Assembly: GCF_007859305.1 (NCBI RefSeq)
Contig: NZ_VOHE01000005.1
Coordinates: 172,280-236,279, forward strand
Source of the DNA: Luteimonas wenzhouensis
Lineage (GTDB): Bacteria; Pseudomonadota; Gammaproteobacteria; Xanthomonadales; Xanthomonadaceae
Direction of reading: 5' to 3'
DNA length: 64,000 bases
Part shown: one piece after another, positions 1-9,190 of the stretch
Layout of the letters: each line of letters begins with the position of its first letter
How positions within the stretch are numbered: position 1 is the first letter of the stretch
The notes under the pieces: model-generated
What the model was told of the DNA's origin: nothing
Databases searched by the model: none
What the model saw: the letters and a program-made list of their open reading frames with translations, nothing else
Made by a program: the position numbers and the translations under genes

Positions 1-814
1 GCCGCTGGTGCTGCTGGTGCACGGCGGCCCCTGGGCGCGCGATGCCTACGGCTACAGCGGCTGGCAGCAGTGGCTGGCCAACCGCGGCTATGCGGTGCTG
101 AGCGTGAACTACCGCGGCTCGACCGGCTTCGGCAAGGACTTCACCAACGCCGGCGACGGGGAGTGGGCGGCCGGCATGCACGACGACCTCATCGACGCGG
201 TGCAGTGGGCGGTCGAGTCGGGCACCACCACCGCCGACAAGGTCGCGATCATGGGCGGCAGCTACGGCGGCTACGCCACCCTGGTCGGCCTCACCTTCAC
301 CCCGGACACCTTCGCCTGCGGCGTCGACATCGTCGGCCCGGCCAACCTCAATACCCTGCTCTCCACGGTGCCCCCGTACTGGGCCAGCTTCTACAAGCAG
401 CTCGTGCGGCGCATGGGCGACCCGGAGACCGAGGAAGGCCGCGCCTGGCTCACCGAACGCTCCCCGCTCACCCGCGTCGACGCGATCCGCAGGCCGCTGC
501 TGATCGGCCAGGGCGCCAACGACCCGCGCGTGAAGCAGGACGAGAGCGACCAGATCGTCAACGCGATGACCGCCAAGGGGATCCCGGTCACCTACGTGCT
601 GTTCCCCGACGAAGGCCACGGCTTCGCCCGCGCCGAGAACAGCAAGGCGTTCAACGCCGTGGCCGAGGGCTTCCTCGCCCAGTGCCTGGGCGGCCGCGCA
701 CAGCCGATCGGCGACGACTTCAACGGCTCGAGCATCACCGTCCCCACCGGCGCCGACGGCGTCCCCGGCCTGGCCGAGGCGCTGCGGTCGCATACCCGGG
801 ACGTGCGCCAGTAA
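1..814 (+). CDS. S9 family prolyl oligopeptidase-type peptidase, C-terminal part (5' end outside window)
   Basis: This is the C-terminal alpha/beta-hydrolase domain of an S9 family serine peptidase (acylaminoacyl-peptidase/DPP-IV type); the beta-propeller half lies upstream of the window. The frame is open from base 2. The serine is in GGSYGGYA (AGC at 260-262), followed by the acid in GANDPR and the histidine in DEGHGFA, so the Ser-Asp-His triad is complete. HGGPWARD near the start is the oxyanion-hole region. The family cleaves short peptides, usually after proline or as acylated peptides, often in the periplasm; localisation cannot be judged without the N-terminus. It ends with TAA, followed by a strong hairpin and the convergent EAL gene. 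Confidence 0.93.
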   Translation, partial: PLVLLVHGGPWARDAYGYSGWQQWLANRGYAVLSVNYRGSTGFGKDFTNAGDGEWAAGMHDDLIDAVQWAVESGTTTADKVAIMGGSYGGYATLVGLTFTPDTFACGVDIVGPANLNTLLSTVPPYWASFYKQLVRRMGDPETEEGRAWLTERSPLTRVDAIRRPLLIGQGANDPRVKQDESDQIVNAMTAKGIPVTYVLFPDEGHGFARAENSKAFNAVAEGFLAQCLGGRAQPIGDDFNGSSITVPTGADGVPGLAEALRSHTRDVRQ

Positions 815-827
815 CCGCGCGTGGCGC

Positions 828-848
828 GCTCCCCGCGGCGCGGGGAGC
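828..848. terminator. Perfect GC hairpin between convergent genes
   Basis: Bases 828-836 and 840-848 are a perfect 9-bp inverted repeat (GCTCCCCGC / GCGGGGAGC) around a 3-nt loop, 14 bases after the peptidase stop. There is no T-run, so intrinsic termination is inferred from position and stem strength only. Confidence 0.4.
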
Positions 849-999
849 GGCCGGCCCGGACGGTGGGCGGACCTCCGGCGTGCGCGTCGCAGGAGCGCAT
901 GCGCGAGGGCTTCGTGGCCGGCGCGCAACGGCCGCCGGGTGAAGGGCCGGTCATACGGCGCTGCCGATTGCGGCCCGCTCCCGGGTCGGCGCGGGCCCT

Positions 1000-2853
1000 T
1001 CAGCCTGGCGTCGCGCTGGCCCCGAATCCCTGCACCAGCTCCGCGTTCTCCACCGCTTTCGAGAACAGGAACCCCTGTGCCCGTTCCACGCCGCAATCGC
1101 GCAGGGCGCGCACCTGGGCCTCGGTCTCGACGCCTTCGGCGACCACGTCCAGGCCGGTGCTGCGGGCCAGGCCGGCGATGGCCTGGACGATGGCCAGGTC
1201 GTGCGGGTCGTCGGGCAGGCCGGCGATGAAGCTGCGGTCGAGCTTGAGCACGTCGATCGGCAGGCGCTTGAGGTGGGACAGCGAGGAATAGCCGGTGCCG
1301 AAGTCGTCGAGGGCGATCGAGATCCCGAGCTCGCGCAGGCGCTTGAGGGTGTCCACGGCGGTGTCGATGTCCGGCAGCAGCGCGCTCTCGGTCAGCTCCA
1401 CGCACAGCCGCGACGGCGGCAGGCCGCTGTCGGCCAGGGCCTGGCGCACGTCGTCCACCAGCGAGGCCTGGGCGAACTGGCGCGCCGACAGGTTCACCCG
1501 CAGCCTGGGCGCCGGGCCGTCCGCGGGCGCGGGCCAGGCCAGGGCCTGGCGGCAGGCTTCGCCCAGCATCCAGCGCCCGATCGGCAGGATCAGGCCGCAG
1601 CCTTCGATGATGTCGATGAACTCGCACGCCGGGCGGCAGTTGCCGTCGCTGTCGTGCCAGCGCAGCAGGGCCTCGGCCGCGATCCAGCGGCCGCTCGACA
1701 GGTCGACCTCGGGCTGGAAATGCACCTTGAGCTGGCCCGACTCGAATGCGTCGCGCAGCGCGCGCTCGGTGCGGATGCGCGCGACCAGTTCGCGGTGGCG
1801 CCCGGCGTCGAACACCTCGCAGCGGTGCAGGCGCGAGCTGCGCGCCGTGAGCGCGGCGGTCTCGGCGTTGCGCAGCAGGTTGTCGGCCGATGGCGCCGAC
1901 AGGTCGCGCGCGAAGGCGATGCCGGCGGTGACGATGGCGGCGGTGCCGCTGGCGTCGAGCTGGGCCTGGGCCAGGTCGGTGCAGCGCTCGGCGAGTTCCA
2001 GGGCCTCGGTCTCGTGCATCGCCCGGTGCGGCAGCACCGCGAACGCGTTGCCGCGCACGCGCGCGAGCGTGGCGTGTCCGTCGAGCTCTTCGAGCAGGCG
2101 CGTCGCGGCCTCGACCAGGACCTCGTGGCGGGCGTCGCCCTCGTGCGGCGAAGCGTCCAGGTGCAGGTGGATCACCACCGGCCCGGCCTCGCCACCGGGG
2201 ATCGGCCGCAGCGCCGCGTGCACCAGCTGCACCAGGTGGTCGCGGTTGGGCAGGCTGGTGTGCGGGTCGAACAGTTCGAGGTGGCGCACCTGCCCTTCGA
2301 GCCGGCGCCGCCGGTCGATCTCGTAGGCCATGGCCACGTAGTCGCCGATGCTGCCGGCGAAGGCCTGGTCCTCGGGCGTCCACACCCGGGACGGGCCGAC
2401 GTGTTCGTGGCAGATCACCCCGAGCAGCTCGCCGGCCGAGCGCACCGGCGCGTCGAGCAGCGAGCCGATGCCATGCCGCCGCAGGTACTCGCCCAGGCCG
2501 TTGCCACCCCCGTCGCGCTCGACCGAGGCCATGTTGATCACCCGCACCTCGTCCAGGGCCTGCGAGTAGTCGGCGTCGACGTGCAGGACCATGTCCCGCG
2601 GCCGGGAGTGGCGGCCGGTGCTGCGCTGGTAATGGTGCAGGCAGCTCAGCCGCCGGGCCTCGGGATCGTGCCGCCAGATGTTGACCCGTTCGACGTCAAG
2701 GGTCTCGGCCGCGGTCTCGCAGATCACCGCGAAGGCATCCTCGAGCGAGCAGGCGTCCTGCCAGACCCGGCGCGCCAGCGACACCAGCGCCTGGTTGTGG
2801 CGCCGGGCCCAGGCTCCGCGTTCGCGCACACTCGCCTGTACTTCGGGTGACAT
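1000..2853 (-). CDS. GAF-GGDEF(degenerate)-EAL cyclic-di-GMP phosphodiesterase
   Basis: This is a 617-residue cytoplasmic signalling protein. Order: an N-terminal GAF sensor (about residues 20-175), a GGDEF-like domain entered at DPHTSLPNRD (about 190-350), and a C-terminal EAL domain (about 360-605). The EAL domain keeps EALLRW, DDFGTGYSS, KLDRSF and AEGVE, the metal- and substrate-binding motifs of active c-di-GMP phosphodiesterases. The GGDEF signature position reads RGNAF, so diguanylate cyclase activity is unlikely; such domains often bind GTP to regulate the EAL domain. The start at 2853 (MSPEVQ) has a GGGGAGG Shine-Dalgarno site and begins the GAF homology; the frame runs further upstream without recognisable protein. 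It is divergent from the indolepyruvate oxidoreductase gene, with 167 bp between starts. The GAF ligand is unknown. Confidence 0.93.
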   Translation of the reverse strand: MSPEVQASVRERGAWARRHNQALVSLARRVWQDACSLEDAFAVICETAAETLDVERVNIWRHDPEARRLSCLHHYQRSTGRHSRPRDMVLHVDADYSQALDEVRVINMASVERDGGGNGLGEYLRRHGIGSLLDAPVRSAGELLGVICHEHVGPSRVWTPEDQAFAGSIGDYVAMAYEIDRRRRLEGQVRHLELFDPHTSLPNRDHLVQLVHAALRPIPGGEAGPVVIHLHLDASPHEGDARHEVLVEAATRLLEELDGHATLARVRGNAFAVLPHRAMHETEALELAERCTDLAQAQLDASGTAAIVTAGIAFARDLSAPSADNLLRNAETAALTARSSRLHRCEVFDAGRHRELVARIRTERALRDAFESGQLKVHFQPEVDLSSGRWIAAEALLRWHDSDGNCRPACEFIDIIEGCGLILPIGRWMLGEACRQALAWPAPADGPAPRLRVNLSARQFAQASLVDDVRQALADSGLPPSRLCVELTESALLPDIDTAVDTLKRLRELGISIALDDFGTGYSSLSHLKRLPIDVLKLDRSFIAGLPDDPHDLAIVQAIAGLARSTGLDVVAEGVETEAQVRALRDCGVERAQGFLFSKAVENAELVQGFGASATPG

Positions 2854-3020
2854 CGGCCTCCCCTTGGCCCCGGCTGGCGCCGGTCCAGCCCCCGTGGGTG
2901 TTTGTTGTATACCCCTCACGGGGTCCGCGGCAAACCTGGGTCCCGGGATGCCACTGTTACAATTGAGACTATCTATCAGGACCGGCGGCGATCCCCGCGC
3001 CGCCCGCCAAGCGAGCTTCC

Positions 3021-6000
3021 ATGACCAGCACCGCCGAACTCTCGTCCCCCGCCTCGGCCCATACCGGACTGACCCGGGGTGTGACCGACCCCGACTACAC
3101 CCTCGACCACAAGTACACCCGCACCCGGGGGCGGATCTACCTGTCGGGCGTGCAGGCGCTGGTGCGGCTGCCACTGATGCAGCGGCTGCGCGACCAGGCC
3201 GCGGGGCTGGACACCGGCGGCTTCATCTCCGGCTACCGCGGTTCGCCGCTGGGCGGCTTCGACCTGGAGCTGTGGCGCGCGCGCAAGTACCTCGAGCAGG
3301 CGAACGTGAAGTTCCAGCCCGGCCTCAACGAGGACCTGGGCGCGACCATGGTCTGGGGCACCCAGCAGACCAACCTGTTCCCCGGCGCCAAGGTCGATGG
3401 CGTCTACGCCATGTGGTACGGCAAGGGCCCGGGCGTGGACCGCTGCGGCGACGTGTTCAAGCACGGCAACGCCGCCGGCACCTCGAAGCACGGCGGCGTG
3501 CTGGCGCTGGCCGCCGACGACCACGCCTGCCGTTCGTCCACCCTGCCGCACGGCAGCGAGGGCGAGTTCACCAGCGCGATGATGCCGATCCTCAACCCGG
3601 CCGGCGTCCAGGACATCCTCGACATGGGCCTGGTCGGCTGGGCGATGAGCCGCTACACCGGGCGCTGGGTGGGCTTCAAGACCATCGCCGAGACCGTGGA
3701 GTCGTCCGCGTCGGTGGACGTGGACCCGCTGGCGCTGCAGATCGTCACGCCGGAGGACTTCGAACTGCCACCGGGCGGGCTCAACATCCGCTGGCCGGAT
3801 CCGCCGCTCGACCAGGAGATGCGCCTGCACCGCTACGCGGTCAAGGCGGCGCAGGCCTTCGCCCGCGCCAACCGCATCGACAGGATGGTGATCGACACGC
3901 CCGACGCCTGCCTGGGCATCGTCACCACCGGCAAGAGCTACCTGGACGTGCTGCAGGCGCTGGAGTACCTCGGCCTCGACGCCGACCGCTGCCGCGAGCT
4001 GGGCATCCGCGTCTACAAGATCGGCATGACCTGGCCGCTCGAGCCGCTGGGCATCCGCGCCTTCGCCCGCGGCCTGCGCGACATCCTCGTGGTCGAGGAG
4101 AAGCACGCCTTCATCGAGAGCCAGATGAAGGAGCTGTTCTACAACTTCGAGGGCGACCGCCCCTCGATCGTCGGCAAGTACGACGAGGAGGGCAACTGGA
4201 TCCTGCCCTCCACCGGCGAGCTGACCCCGGCCACCATCGCCGGCGTGATCGCGCGGCGGCTGATGAAGTTCGTGCCCCAGGGCAGCCGCGACACCGCGCA
4301 CATCCGCGAGGTGCTGCGCTGGATGGAGCTCAAGGAGGGCGAGCTGGCCCTGCCGCGCGCGCAGTTCCCGCGGGTACCGCACTACTGCTCGGGCTGCCCG
4401 CACAACACCTCGACCGTGGTCCCGGAGGGCTCGCGCGCGCTGGGCGGCATCGGCTGCCACTACATGGTCACGTGGATGGACCGCAGCACCGACACCTTCA
4501 CCCAGATGGGCGGCGAGGGCGTCACCTGGTGCGGGCAGGCCGCGTTCACCGACACCCCGCACGTGTTCCAGAACCTGGGCGACGGCACCTATTTCCACTC
4601 CGGCTCGCTGGCGATCCGCCAGGCGATCGCGGCCGGGGTCAACATCACCTACAAGATCCTCTACAACGACGCGGTGGCGATGACCGGCGGGCAGCCGGTC
4701 GACGGCGTGCTGAGCGTGCCGCAGATCGCCCACCAGGTGCGCAGCGAGGGCGTGCATACGATCGTCGTGGTCAGCGACGACATCGGCAAGTGGCGCGACC
4801 GCTCGATCTTCCCCGCCGGCACCGAGTTCGAGGACCGCAGCCAGCTCGACGCGGTGCAGCGCCGGCTGCGCGAGGTCAAGGGCGTGAGCGTGCTGATCTA
4901 CGACCAGGTCTGCGCCACCGAGAAGCGCCGCCGGCGCAAGCGCGGCCGGATGCCCGACCCGCCCAGGCGCGTATTCATCAACACCCTGGTGTGCGAAGGT
5001 TGCGGCGACTGCGGGAAGAAGAGCTTCTGCGTCTCGGTGCTGCCGAAGGACACCGAGTACGGGCGCAAGCGCGAGATCGACCAGAGCAACTGCAACAAGG
5101 ACTACCGCTGCGTCGAGGGCTTCTGCCCGAGCTTCGTCACGGTGCACGGCGGCAGGCCGCGCAAGGGCGACAAGGCGGCGACCGCGGCGCGCCTGGCCAG
5201 CCTGCCGCCGCCGGTGTTCGCCAGCGACCTGTCGCAGCCCTGGAACATCCTGATCACCGGCGTCGGCGGCACCGGCGTGGTCACCATCGGCGCGCTGCTG
5301 GGCATGGCCGGCCATCTCGAGGGCCTGGGCTCGACCGTGCTCGACCAGACCGGCCTGGCGCAGAAGGGCGGCGCGGTGACCACCCACATCCGCATCGCGC
5401 GCACGCCGCGGGACATCCACGCGGTGCGCATCGCCGCCGGCGAGGCCGACCTGGTGCTCGGCTGCGACATGGTGGTGGTCAACGACTACTGGGCGCTGTC
5501 CAAGATCCGCGCCGGCCGCTCCCACGTGGTGCTCAACACCTGGGAGGCCATGCCGGGCACCTTCACCACGCGCCCGGACATGGAGTTCCCGGCCGCCGAC
5601 ATCATCCAGGCGGTGCGCCAGGCGCTGGGCGGCGAGTCGCCGCTGCAGATCGACGCCACCGAGCTCGCCACCGCGCTGATGGGCGACGCGATCGCCACCA
5701 ACCTGTTCATGCTCGGCTATGCCTGGCAGCGCGGGCTGGTGCCGCTGTCGCTGGACTCGCTGATGCGCGCGGTGGAACTCAACGGCGCGGCGGTGGAGAT
5801 GAACAAGACCGCGTTTGCCTGGGGCCGGCTGGCGGCGATCGATCCGGAGGCGGTGTACGAGGCCGCGGGCGTCGTGCGCAACGCGCCCACCGCGGCCGAG
5901 GACACGCCGTCGCAGCTGCAGTCGCTGCCGCCGGGCGAGTGGGAGAGCACCGAGTGGGGCGCGACCAGCGCGCCGCGCGCGCTGCGCGCCGGCGACGAAC

Positions 6001-6728
6001 TGCGCCACGTGCCGCCGCACGCCGGCACCGACGCGGTCGCGTTCCTGCCCCTCGACGACCTGCGCCTGTCGCGCTCGCTCGACGAACTGATCGCGCGCCG
6101 GGTCGAGTTCCTCACCGAGTACCAGGACGCCAGGTACGCGAAGCGGTATTCGGACTTCGTCGCCCGCGTGCGCGAGGCCGAGCGCACCCGCGCGCCGGGC
6201 TCGACCGACCTGTCCGAGGCGGTGGCGCGCTACTTCTTCAAGCTCATGGCCTACAAGGACGAGTACGAGGTGGCGCGGCTGTACACCAGCGGCGAGTTCA
6301 TGCGCCGGCTCGAGCAGCAGTTCGACGGCGACTACCGGCTGCACTTCCACCTCGCCCCGCCGCTGCTGGCCAGGCGCAACGAGAAGGGCGAACTGGTCAA
6401 GCGCGAGTACGGCCCGTGGATGCTGAAGGCCTTCGGCCTGCTGGCGAAGCTGCGGTTCCTGCGCGGTGGCCCGTTCGACGTGTTCGGCCGCACCGCCGAG
6501 CGGCGCATGGAGCGCCAGCTGATCGACGACTACGAGCGCACCATCGGCGGGCTGCTGGACCGGCTCGACGGCGGCAACGTCGGCCTCGCGGCCGAGATCG
6601 CCAGCATCCCCGAGCAGATCCGCGGCTACGGCCACGTCAAGGAAGCGCACCTGCACCAGGCCAAGGCCCGCGAAGCCGAACTGCTGCGCGAATGGAACAA
6701 TCCGCTCAGGATCGTGCAGGCGGCTTGA
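3021..6728 (+). CDS. Indolepyruvate ferredoxin oxidoreductase, fused IorA-IorB type
   Basis: This 1235-residue cytoplasmic enzyme combines both subunits of an indolepyruvate:ferredoxin oxidoreductase, which oxidatively decarboxylates aryl 2-oxo acids from aromatic amino acid breakdown to acyl-CoA. The N-terminal region (to about residue 400) is the pyrimidine-binding/transketolase-like part. GCPHNTS, GGIGCHYM and QMGGEG (about 455-500) belong to the thiamine-diphosphate domain. VCEGCGDCGKKSFC and a second cysteine group ending CVEGFCPS (about 655-705) fit Fe-S binding. ITGVGGTGVVTIG (about 747) opens the gamma/IorB-type domain, followed by a C-terminal extension. The length matches the fused proteobacterial family rather than the two-gene archaeal enzyme. 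It stops 20 bp before the start of the next gene. Confidence 0.93.
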   Translation: MTSTAELSSPASAHTGLTRGVTDPDYTLDHKYTRTRGRIYLSGVQALVRLPLMQRLRDQAAGLDTGGFISGYRGSPLGGFDLELWRARKYLEQANVKFQPGLNEDLGATMVWGTQQTNLFPGAKVDGVYAMWYGKGPGVDRCGDVFKHGNAAGTSKHGGVLALAADDHACRSSTLPHGSEGEFTSAMMPILNPAGVQDILDMGLVGWAMSRYTGRWVGFKTIAETVESSASVDVDPLALQIVTPEDFELPPGGLNIRWPDPPLDQEMRLHRYAVKAAQAFARANRIDRMVIDTPDACLGIVTTGKSYLDVLQALEYLGLDADRCRELGIRVYKIGMTWPLEPLGIRAFARGLRDILVVEEKHAFIESQMKELFYNFEGDRPSIVGKYDEEGNWILPSTGELTPATIAGVIARRLMKFVPQGSRDTAHIREVLRWMELKEGELALPRAQFPRVPHYCSGCPHNTSTVVPEGSRALGGIGCHYMVTWMDRSTDTFTQMGGEGVTWCGQAAFTDTPHVFQNLGDGTYFHSGSLAIRQAIAAGVNITYKILYNDAVAMTGGQPVDGVLSVPQIAHQVRSEGVHTIVVVSDDIGKWRDRSIFPAGTEFEDRSQLDAVQRRLREVKGVSVLIYDQVCATEKRRRRKRGRMPDPPRRVFINTLVCEGCGDCGKKSFCVSVLPKDTEYGRKREIDQSNCNKDYRCVEGFCPSFVTVHGGRPRKGDKAATAARLASLPPPVFASDLSQPWNILITGVGGTGVVTIGALLGMAGHLEGLGSTVLDQTGLAQKGGAVTTHIRIARTPRDIHAVRIAAGEADLVLGCDMVVVNDYWALSKIRAGRSHVVLNTWEAMPGTFTTRPDMEFPAADIIQAVRQALGGESPLQIDATELATALMGDAIATNLFMLGYAWQRGLVPLSLDSLMRAVELNGAAVEMNKTAFAWGRLAAIDPEAVYEAAGVVRNAPTAAEDTPSQLQSLPPGEWESTEWGATSAPRALRAGDELRHVPPHAGTDAVAFLPLDDLRLSRSLDELIARRVEFLTEYQDARYAKRYSDFVARVREAERTRAPGSTDLSEAVARYFFKLMAYKDEYEVARLYTSGEFMRRLEQQFDGDYRLHFHLAPPLLARRNEKGELVKREYGPWMLKAFGLLAKLRFLRGGPFDVFGRTAERRMERQLIDDYERTIGGLLDRLDGGNVGLAAEIASIPEQIRGYGHVKEAHLHQAKAREAELLREWNNPLRIVQAA

Positions 6729-6748
6729 ACCAGAGGAGGCGTGCAGCG

Positions 6749-7401
6749 ATGACCACGGAACCGGACGTACCGCCGCCTCCCGCCCCACCGCCCCACCGCC
6801 CCAGGCACCGCCGCCTCCGGCCGCCGCGCCCTCCGCGCGCGGCGGCCGCTTCGAGCTGGTGGTGGGCGCCAGCGCCATCCTGCTCTCGGTGGTCTCGCTG
6901 TTCGTGGCGATCAGCGCCAACCGCACCCAGGAGCGGATGCTGGCCGCCAGCATCTGGCCCTCGCTGCTGTTCAGCACCAGCAATACCGCGCCCGACGGCG
7001 CGCCCCAGCTCGGCATCGACCTGCTCAACCGCGGTACCGGGCCGGCGCGCGTGCGCTGGCTGGAGATGTACTACCGCGATGCCCCGCTGGCCGACTGGCG
7101 CGAGCTGCTGCGGCGGTGCTGCGCATCCTCGCCCGCCCAGGTCGAGGAGGTGTACGGGATCAGCAGCGGCGTGCAGAACCGCGTGCTGGGCGCGGACGAG
7201 TGGGTGCGGATGCTGCAGATCCAGCCCGAGGACGCGCCCGACGCGATCTGGAAGGCACTCGACCGGGAGCGCCACAACGTGCGCATGCGCGCCTGCTACT
7301 GCTCGGTGCTCGACGACTGCTGGCTGTTCGACAGCGGGCGCGAGGATCCGGAGCCGGTCAAGCGCTGCCCGGCCCCCGGTCCGGTGCTCTGGCGCGGCTG
7401 A
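6749..7401 (+). pseudogene. Small membrane protein gene with frameshift at an 8-bp tandem repeat
   Basis: A good start (GAGGAGG at about 6733, ATG at 6749) opens a proline-rich N-terminus (MTTEPDVPPPPAPPP), but that frame then runs into unlikely sequence. The frame that looks like protein carries a membrane segment (VGASAILLSVVSLFVAISA) and a soluble domain from about 6805 to 7401. Three consecutive 8-bp units (CGCCCCAC at 6781-6788 and 6789-6796, CGCCCCAG at 6797-6804) lie at the switch. Removing one unit joins ATG 6749 in frame to the rest through PPPPAPPPQAPPPPAAA, giving a single-pass protein of about 214 residues. The function is unknown. The alternative is that the gene starts at GTG 6859, but that has no ribosome site. 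It probably forms an operon with the upstream oxidoreductase (20 bp gap). Confidence 0.75.
6781..6804 (+). repeat. Three tandem 8-bp units at the frameshift
   Basis: Units CGCCCCAC, CGCCCCAC and CGCCCCAG follow one another directly. Loss of one 8-bp unit restores a continuous reading frame across the small membrane protein gene. Slipped-strand mispairing or an assembly error would both give this pattern. Confidence 0.85.
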
Positions 7402-7413
7402 GGCCGCGCCGGG

Positions 7414-9081
7414 TCACTCCCTGCGCACGAACACCATCGTGCGCCCGCCCTGGGTCAGCACCACCCGCCGGGGCGCCGCGTCGTCGGGCTCGAACCGCAG
7501 CGTCGCATCCACCGCCTTGAGGAAGAAGCGCGAGCCGGACTCGGCGAAGATCTCGAGCGCCGGCTGGCCCTCGAGCTGCACCTTCGGCGTGTCGCCATCG
7601 AGGAACACGCGCAGGAGCGCGCCGTCGAGCACGTACTCGCCCGCGACCCGCTCCAGCGCCGCGCGCGGCAGGGTGGTCTCCACGCGCCCCTGCGGCGGCG
7701 GCTCGTCCGAGCGTTCGACCCGCTCGCCCTCGCCCTCGTCCTCGGGGAAGTAGCGCATCGCCACCACCCGGCCCTCGGCGTCGCGCTCGAACACCACCCG
7801 CGAGTGTCCTTGGGGGAACACGAACTCGTCCTTCGCCACCGGGATCAGGCGGTAGGGGCGGCCGCCGGTGCGCTGCGACGTCAGGTGGCCGTCGCTGACC
7901 CGCACCACGCGCGTGCTGTCGGCGTCGATGCGGTACACCCCGGCGTACTCCTTGAGCGCGGCCGCATCGACCTCGATGGGCGTCTTGTCCGGATACGGCC
8001 GCCCGATCGCATGCGCGGCCAGCGCGCGGGCGAGCTGCTCGGGGCTCTGCCTGCCCGGGGCCAGCCCGTCGCTGTTGCGCAGCACCGCCACGGTCACCTG
8101 TTCCCCGGGCACGTAGCCCAGCGCGCTGACGAAGCCGAAGATGCCGCCGCCGTGTTCGAGGTAGCGCTGGCCGCGCAGGGTCCGGGCGAAGATGCCGAAG
8201 CCGTACTCGCCGTCGGCGGCCTTGCCCGCCGGCGTGGTCATCGCACGGTAGGCCGCGTCGTCGAGCACCCGCCCGCCGTGCAGGGCGCGGTTCCAGCGCA
8301 GCAGGTCGTCGACGGTGGACACCAGCGCGCCCGCGGCATGCGGCTGGGTCATGCTCAGCGGCAGCGCCGGGGCCCAGCGGTCGCCCTGGCGGGTATAGCC
8401 GTTGACATGGCCCGGGATCACCGCGTCGGCCGGATGGCCGTAGCGGGTCGACGCCATCCCCAGTGGACGGAAGAACGCCTCGTCCAGGTAACCGTGCCAC
8501 GACTTGCCCGTGACCGCCTCGATCACGGCCCCGGCCAGCACGTAGCCGGAGTTGTTGTAGCGCCAGCCCTGGCCCGGGGCGAAGTCGGGCTTCTCGTCCT
8601 TGAACACGTCCACCAGCTGCGCGGTGGTGAGGTCGCGGCGGATCGTGCCGTCGGGCATCACGTCCGGCATCGAGGTGTAGCTGCGCACGCCCGAGGTGTG
8701 GTCGAGCAGCATGCGCACGGTGATCGCCTCGCCGCCGGGGTAGCCGGGCAGGAACCGGTCGAGCGGATCGTCCAGCGACAGGCGGCCTTCGCCGGCCAGC
8801 TTCAGTACCGCCGCCGCGGTGAACTGCTTGGTCACCGATCCGATCCGGAACACGTGGTCCGGCGACAGGTCCACGCCGAGTTCGAGGCTGGCCTTGCCGC
8901 AGGCGCCGCGGTACAGCACCTGGTCGCCGCGCGCCACCAGCACCGCCATGCCGGGGGCGTCGTCGTCGCATTCGGCCGCCAGCGTGCGCGCGGCATGAGC
9001 GGCCACTTCGTCGGGGGTCGGCAGGGCGGCATGCGCCGCGACGGGCAGGAGCAGCAGCAGGGCGAAGGCGGTCAGGCGCAT
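7414..9081 (-). CDS. Secreted serine hydrolase, beta-lactamase class C / D-aminopeptidase fold
   Basis: This is a 555-residue exported penicillin-binding-protein-like hydrolase. A Sec signal peptide (MRLTAFALLLLLPVAAHA) precedes the beta-lactamase domain (about residues 25-375). S82-V-T-K85 is the nucleophile/lysine motif, Y175-N-N the second motif, and EHGGG near residue 315 the third, so the active site looks intact. A further C-terminal domain of about 170 residues (beta-rich, DUF3471-like in character) follows. Such proteins are esterases or D-aminopeptidases more often than true beta-lactamases; the substrate cannot be read from the sequence. The start fits the signal peptide. It is convergent with the upstream small membrane gene, 12 bp between ends. 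Confidence 0.9.
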   Translation of the reverse strand: MRLTAFALLLLLPVAAHAALPTPDEVAAHAARTLAAECDDDAPGMAVLVARGDQVLYRGACGKASLELGVDLSPDHVFRIGSVTKQFTAAAVLKLAGEGRLSLDDPLDRFLPGYPGGEAITVRMLLDHTSGVRSYTSMPDVMPDGTIRRDLTTAQLVDVFKDEKPDFAPGQGWRYNNSGYVLAGAVIEAVTGKSWHGYLDEAFFRPLGMASTRYGHPADAVIPGHVNGYTRQGDRWAPALPLSMTQPHAAGALVSTVDDLLRWNRALHGGRVLDDAAYRAMTTPAGKAADGEYGFGIFARTLRGQRYLEHGGGIFGFVSALGYVPGEQVTVAVLRNSDGLAPGRQSPEQLARALAAHAIGRPYPDKTPIEVDAAALKEYAGVYRIDADSTRVVRVSDGHLTSQRTGGRPYRLIPVAKDEFVFPQGHSRVVFERDAEGRVVAMRYFPEDEGEGERVERSDEPPPQGRVETTLPRAALERVAGEYVLDGALLRVFLDGDTPKVQLEGQPALEIFAESGSRFFLKAVDATLRFEPDDAAPRRVVLTQGGRTMVFVRRE

Positions 9082-9190
9082 GGGACCAGTCCGGTGGCGG
9101 CATCGGGAAGCACGCTAGAGGGCGCGCGTGGGGGTGCGAACGTGTGGAACGTCATGGCAACGCCCGTGCGGGGGCGCGGCAGGCCCCGCC

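Noticed and set aside
2678..7753. Very long open frames on the opposite or alternate frame (for example over 1201-2850, 2678-7753, 2976-7028, 9128-12658, 20901-24986)
   Set aside because: They are Arg/Ala/Gly/Pro-rich, lack family motifs and lie over well-supported genes; they result from high GC content with few stop codons.
7414..9081. Calling the serine hydrolase a beta-lactamase
   Set aside because: SxxK, YxN and HGG motifs are shared with esterases and peptidases, and an extra C-terminal domain argues against a dedicated AmpC.
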